A stretch of DNA of 11,377 nt from Terfezia claveryi (Eukaryota; Ascomycota; Pezizomycetes; Pezizales; Pezizaceae), in NCBI GenBank assembly GCA_015179025.1, contig WHUX01000769.1, positions 1 through 11,377 of the forward strand. Direction: 5' to 3'. Position numbers and translations under genes: made by a program. Positions 7,713 through 11,377 of this stretch are shown here, piece after piece. The notes below the pieces were generated by a model, which saw only the letters and a program-made list of their open reading frames with translations, did not search any database and was not told the DNA's origin. Positions within the stretch are counted from its first letter, which is position 1; each line of letters begins with the position of its first letter.

Positions 7713-8968
7713 TGTAATGAATCTACTGAACCCAAATATTTAGTCTGTAATGCTAGTGATATAGGACTAGGATTTTGGATAGGTCAAGGACCGTTAATGC
7801 ACATCAGACCATCATGCTTTCACTCTAGAAAATTTAATCCAGCACAACTCAATTATCTTACCTTTCAAAAAGAATTATTAGCGATTATTGACTTATTAAA
7901 ATTTTTTGAAGCACAATTAAGAGGTCACAAGTTCACTATCCTTACTGACCACAAACCATTAGTAACCTTTCATACTCAAACGCCTGCAAGCCAGAAATTG
8001 AGGTGATGGCAAGATTACCTAATGGAATTTGATACAGATATACAGCATACCGTAGGAAAGGAAAATTTGATAGCAGACACTGTATCAAGAAAGCATAAAT
8101 ACTTGGATACTCCCACTACTGAGGACAATTATATTTCAAACAGCATCGATCCTCCTAACCACACCTACAACTGCAACATCTCTACCAACGCTTTAAGAAC
8201 TTTCCAATTACCAGAAACCTCTACTCAGAACAATATGGTTTCTTACAGAGCTATCAATTTCAAGCATGTCGACTACGACTTTAATAAATGTCCTAAAAGA
8301 GCTAAAGAACTTGGACACCATGTCTTCTGTCTATACTTCGAGGGCATTCAGGATGAAGAAAGCTAATATGACATGATGAAGGAAGAAGAGTCCTCAGATG
8401 ATGAGACTCTATCCACCATAGTAGAAGAAGTTTTCAGCAGGTATGATCGTGTACCCAATATAAACAAGAACAAACCTTTAACAGTTCTTGGATTAAGATA
8501 TAGGCCTCCATCTTCTGAAAACGCTCAACAAAACACCCTCTCTCCCGAAGAAGGGAAGAAAATTGCCATTAACCTAGCTCATAGTAATTGGCAACAACAC
8601 AAAAGGATGTATGAGTCCATTTGCCATGATTTTTACTGTCCAACTCATGGCAGCTCCCACACCATGAACAACCGTATGTTTACTATCGAAACATGTGTAA
8701 TTTGCGATCAGAGCGGACATGGCAGTTGAACTGTGACCTGACAGCCTCAGTTCTTAAGAAGGAGAAGGAATTCCTTATAGCTCATATTGCACATCTCGTA
8801 TCCGCAAATGAGCCTCAAAAGGAACTAGCACCAGTACAACAAATGCCAGCTTATCTACCTCCACAAGCTCTTAGCCGCGAAGAAGCTATCCAAGAAATTG
8901 GAGAATGGGCAAAAAGATGGATTACCAACAAGCCAACACGACCTACTCTTCAACTCGGCATTCAGTGA
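7713..8968 (+). pseudogene. 5'-truncated Ty3/gypsy RNase H followed in frame by a zinc-knuckle region
   Basis: The frame opens right after the GC-rich repeat with YLVCNASDIGLGFWIGQG, then NYLTFQKELLAI, ILTDHKPLVTF and KENLIADTVSRKHK, the RNase H signature of Ty3/gypsy Pol. The first catalytic Asp of the usual DAS motif is Asn (codon 7749-7751); the Glu and the later Asp residues remain. The same frame continues past stops at 8004-8006 and 8364-8366 through an acidic segment (about 8373-8430) to CVICDQSGH (8694-8720). A one-base deletion near 8722 then moves the reading to QLNC and on to a stop at 8966-8968. Corrected for that base, the spacing is C-x2-C-x4-H-x4-C. Gag, protease and reverse transcriptase are missing upstream and no integrase follows. 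Non-functional. Confidence 0.8.
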
Positions 8969-9135
8969 AGTAACCTATAATGAATGGTACTAGACAGTAT
9001 TCATTCGGTACCGTTTATACAATCTATATCCGTAGGCACGGATGTTTGTGTATTTTGGTTCTGCTGAGGTAAGACCTCAGAAGGGTAGGGAGATTACTAT
9101 GTAGGACATTCCCAGAGGGAACCGTAATTAACTGG
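8969..9135. other. Short non-coding stretch between the plus-strand pol fragment and the LTR
   Basis: No gene. It contains a perfect 7-bp inverted repeat with 3-base loop (CTGAGGT AAG ACCTCAG, 9064-9080) and a TTCCC-AGAG-GGAA motif near 9109-9121 that resembles the hairpin inside the adjacent LTR at 9245-9264. It may be the trailing end of the older retroelement. Confidence 0.4.
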
Positions 9136-9269
9136 TGTAATTTATCTTGTATGATTTGTGCTATCTAAGCTATATAATCTTGATCTGATCGGAATATAAG
9201 CTTGCTTGCTTTGTACGCTTGCTTGGTTGCTTCTTGTCTTTCTGTGGATTCCAGAGGGAATCCAGCGCC

Positions 9270-9277
9270 TATTTATA
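9270..9277 (-). promoter_or_regulatory. TATA box of the LTR promoter
   Basis: The minus strand reads GAGTATAAATAGGCGC here, the only good TATA consensus in the LTR, about 375 bases into it and 134 bases before its end, as expected for a U3/R border. Just downstream is a perfect 8-bp inverted repeat (9245-9252 with 9257-9264, loop AGAG) that would fold near the start of the transcript. Confidence 0.65.
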
Positions 9278-9356
9278 CTCATCTGAGATCTGATGACTAA
9301 GGAAATAAATACAATAAAGGGTGGCACACCAGAAGGTAGTGCGCTGTACAAAAGGG

Positions 9357-9428
9357 GTCATATGGCTATAGTAATGAGTCATACGCCATAAACGATAGTC
9401 ATGTGGCTATAGTAATGACTCACACGCC
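9357..9428. repeat. Two direct repeats of about 31 bp, period 41, in the LTR U3 region
   Basis: GTCATATGGCTATAGTAATG begins the copy at 9357-9387, and GTCATGTGGCTATAGTAATG begins the copy at 9398-9428. Both continue with a sequence ending ACGCC. A weaker third relative begins at about 9440 (GTCACGAGGCCATATG). Such repeats in U3 often hold transcription-factor sites; that role here is inference. Confidence 0.75.
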
Positions 9429-9447
9429 TTTAAACAGAGGTCACGAG

Positions 9448-9473
9448 GCCATATGAGGGTGTCTTCATATGGC
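9448..9473. repeat. 9-bp perfect inverted repeat in the LTR U3
   Basis: GCCATATGA (9448-9456) and TCATATGGC (9465-9473) are reverse complements separated by eight bases. The CATATGG core recurs in the direct repeats to the left (9359-9365), so the U3 carries several copies of one palindromic word, possibly a regulator site. Confidence 0.6.
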
Positions 9474-9653
9474 AAGTGCCATGGAACTTCCTATGGCAAA
9501 TTCCATGTGCTATGGACGCTTATAAAGCAATAGGAGGTGGTAGAATGCTAGTCCTTCAACTGAGAGGCTTAGTTACATAACATAGTAGTAATATAGGAAA
9601 TACAAAAGTATATAATCAATTATATAAGCAATGAAATAACATTCTCCATTACA

Positions 9654-9660
9654 CTTCCCC
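9654..9660 (-). promoter_or_regulatory. Polypurine tract for second-strand priming
   Basis: The minus strand reads TATGGGGAAG immediately before the LTR start TGTAAT. A short purine run touching the 3' LTR is where Ty3/gypsy elements prime plus-strand DNA synthesis. It fixes both the inner LTR boundary and the orientation. Confidence 0.65.
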
Positions 9661-9834
9661 ATATAGAAGGATTTCCTATCCTTACTTCTTTCGCTCTGCC
9701 ATATTGGTTTCCATACGTCCTAAGATTTAATGTATTGTTAATACATTAGTATGAACATGAATATCCTTAGTGTTTCCTTGACTCATGATTCTATCTCGTT
9801 CTTGTTGGATGAGAGCTCGGGTCTCATTTCTGGT
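9661..9834 (-). other. 3' untranslated part of the chromovirus between pol and the polypurine tract
   Basis: About 175 bases separate the pol stop from the polypurine tract. No additional conserved coding frame is apparent; the plus-strand frame 9751-9975 overlaps the pol end and has no domain. Confidence 0.5.
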
Positions 9835-11377
9835 TCATGGTCCTTGTTTTCCTTTAGTTCTTCGATGTCTCTTGAATGTGTCTTCCATACTTCCGGTCAT
9901 CCAGAAGTCTTGAAGAATTTCGGTGGTGATATCCTTGGCATTTACCCAGGAATCATGTTTAGGAGTGTATCCTAGCCATCTGACCTTATATTGTCTTTCT
10001 CCTGTTCGAGGAGCTGTTCTGCATTCTAATACCTTTTCAACTTCATAACAATCATCTTGAATTGGTCCTGGTTCCTGAGATTGTCTGTGAGGGAACTGGG
10101 TAGGATCGTTTTTGTAGTATGGTTTGAGTTTGCTAATATGTAAAGTATTATATATGAGGTGGAGGTCAAGTTGACTGGATAGGTCTAGGCTATAGTTATT
10201 GCATTTCCGATTACTAGAAATAATGGGAAATGGGCCTAGCAATTTTGGTTTGAGTTTGGGTGAGACATTCGATAGTTTGATATTTTCTGAGGAAAGTATA
10301 ACTTGTTGTCTGACTGAAAATTTGGCTGTATTGGGTAGTTGTTTGTTTGCTTGAGATGCTTGAGTCTTCTTAGCGTCATATAGGTTTTTAGAAGTTACCT
10401 CATGACGTTCATTCGCTGGTACATATGCATTAATGGGGTATAGAAGTATCGATAGGCCAAGATATGCATTAAATCCAAATAGTGTGGAAAAGGGACTATT
10501 CTGTCTAGTGGCATTATACCTAGAGTTCAGTTTCAACTGTATCTCTGGTAGTTTCTGTAGCCAATCAAATCCTTCGATTTTACAGTCTCTTGCTACTTGT
10601 AGAATTTCTTTGTTCACAATTTCCGATTGTCCGTCTGCACGTGGATGATATACGGTGGACGGTTCCAACTTGATTCCTTTATTCCTAGCCCAATCTTGAA
10701 AGTGCATTGACATAAAAAGAGTGTCGTGGTCAAAAACAATACAGAAAGTGTATCCCATAGTTGGGACTACATGAGTATCAAAGGTAGCAGTACATTGTTC
10801 TTCTATGAAATTATCTGAGACCGGAATAAGAAACTTGAATCCTGATTGTCTATCGACAATCGTCCAAAGTCGTGAAATACAAACTACATGATCTTCTTCA
10901 ACAGGAATATTCGGGTACAAATTTGAACACTTAGTAAACACAGGTGCTAACTTAAGAAAATCCATTGATATGTCAGTCCATGGCCTGCTTAGTACATGTA
11001 ATGGGGTTACGAGTCCAAGTGGCACCTTGTTGGAATACTTTGTCTGTTGACAAGTATCACAACTCTTGATATAGTCCTTAGTTGGTTCTGCAAAGGACTG
11101 GTAATCATATCGGTTAGTAAGATATTTCATTGTATTTTCAATGCCACCATGAGCGGTTGCTTCATGTGCATCTTTAATAACCAATTCGAGATAGTTCTTA
11201 CCTTCAATGTTAAAGGTAGAGAGCAAGACTAGTCTCCAATGTCCTTGTCGGTTCTTGACATACAAAAATCCATCTCTTCTTCTATGATCCTTACGGTTCA
11301 CAAAGGTATCATAGTAGTTCTTCCAGATAGGACATACTCTCATACATGATTGATATGCGGCTTTCATACCTGTACCT
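9835..11377 (-). CDS. pol: 3' part of Ty3/gypsy Pol: integrase with chromodomain, intact to the right edge
   Basis: The frame is uninterrupted from the right edge to a TGA at 9835-9837. Numbering from the Met at 11367, an HHCC zinc finger uses H68, H73, C103 and C106 (H-x4-H-x29-C-x2-C). The catalytic core has D136 (ISMDF), D213 (VFDHDTLF) and E249 (HPRADGQSE); the 35 residues between the last two give the canonical D,D(35)E. A GPF module follows (G378-F380). A C-terminal chromodomain (about 441-490, YEVEKVLECR...VRWLGY...DSW) keeps aromatic-cage positions Y441, W464 and W474, and the protein ends in basic residues. Integrase inserts the reverse-transcribed element into nuclear DNA, and chromodomains of this clade direct it to histone marks. 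Codons before the Met are open, so the Met is only internal and reverse transcriptase should lie beyond the edge. Confidence 0.95.
   Translation of the reverse strand, partial: GTGMKAAYQSCMRVCPIWKNYYDTFVNRKDHRRRDGFLYVKNRQGHWRLVLLSTFNIEGKNYLELVIKDAHEATAHGGIENTMKYLTNRYDYQSFAEPTKDYIKSCDTCQQTKYSNKVPLGLVTPLHVLSRPWTDISMDFLKLAPVFTKCSNLYPNIPVEEDHVVCISRLWTIVDRQSGFKFLIPVSDNFIEEQCTATFDTHVVPTMGYTFCIVFDHDTLFMSMHFQDWARNKGIKLEPSTVYHPRADGQSEIVNKEILQVARDCKIEGFDWLQKLPEIQLKLNSRYNATRQNSPFSTLFGFNAYLGLSILLYPINAYVPANERHEVTSKNLYDAKKTQASQANKQLPNTAKFSVRQQVILSSENIKLSNVSPKLKPKLLGPFPIISSNRKCNNYSLDLSSQLDLHLIYNTLHISKLKPYYKNDPTQFPHRQSQEPGPIQDDCYEVEKVLECRTAPRTGERQYKVRWLGYTPKHDSWVNAKDITTEILQDFWMTGSMEDTFKRHRRTKGKQGP

Larger units (their letters stand above)
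9136..9653 (-). mobile_element. 3' LTR (518 bp) of the minus-strand Ty3/gypsy chromovirus
   Basis: In minus-strand direction the LTR starts TGTAATGGAG at 9653 and ends AAATTACA at 9136, so it has TG...CA ends within a 6-bp terminal inverted repeat TGTAAT/ATTACA. It lies 3' of the integrase ORF, directly preceded by a purine tract. A TATAAATA box lies at 9270-9277. This orientation and the tract make it the right-hand LTR of the element whose pol reads leftwards from the window edge. The matching 5' LTR and the target-site duplication lie outside the window, so the outer boundary at 9135/9136 is inferred from the terminal motif alone. Confidence 0.82.

Noticed and set aside
9136..9653. LTR belonging to the plus-strand RNase H fragment
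   Set aside because: The LTR ends are symmetric, but the TATA box and the adjoining polypurine tract both point to minus-strand orientation.
1..11377. tRNA, rRNA or CRISPR array
   Set aside because: No cloverleaf with A and B box words, no rRNA-like stretch, and no regularly spaced repeats with unique spacers were seen.

Overview
The window looks like a transposon-rich stretch of a basidiomycete genome, most likely an Agaricomycete. Three things suggest this. There is a degenerate DNA-transposon protein whose parts resemble the fungal Plavaka (CACTA-like/CMC) transposases. There are five short introns of 49-55 nt with GT...AG ends and mostly CTAAC-type branch sites. There are two separate Ty3/gypsy retrotransposon pieces, one with a C-terminal chromodomain. 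I see no ordinary single-copy host gene, rRNA, tRNA or CRISPR array.

Left part (1-2929, minus strand). A pseudogene of a family I do not recognise runs from 2929 down to 593. It begins with a basic PPKKRKV nuclear-localisation-type motif, has a Pro/Ala repeat, a Lys/Thr/Pro/Ala-rich basic region, two short introns and a Asp/Glu/Gly-rich minisatellite-encoded tail. It is broken by in-frame stops and frameshifts, one of them at a G8 homopolymer. A second minus-strand reading frame with a basic N-terminus starts at 243 and leaves the window on the left.

Middle (about 2930-7104, plus strand). After roughly 1 kb without recognisable genes and one unexplained start-less open frame (3882-4257), a decayed Plavaka-type transposase fills 4276-7104. 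Three introns restore most of its reading frame. What remains broken is six in-frame stops and one frameshift. The divergently arranged minus-strand pseudogene could be an accessory gene of the same element, but no terminal inverted repeats were found to prove it.

Right part (about 7105-11377). A purine-rich gap leads into a GC-rich minisatellite with a 59-bp unit (about 7376-7690). Next comes a 5'-truncated, mutated Ty3/gypsy RNase H fragment on the plus strand, which continues in frame into a region ending in a CCHC zinc knuckle (7713-8968). Facing it on the minus strand is the 3' half of a much fresher chromovirus-type Ty3/gypsy element: an intact integrase with GPF module and chromodomain (9835 to the right edge), a short polypurine tract (9654-9660) and a 518-bp 3' LTR (9136-9653). 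The contrast between decayed neighbours and this open frame suggests a young insertion beside old ones.
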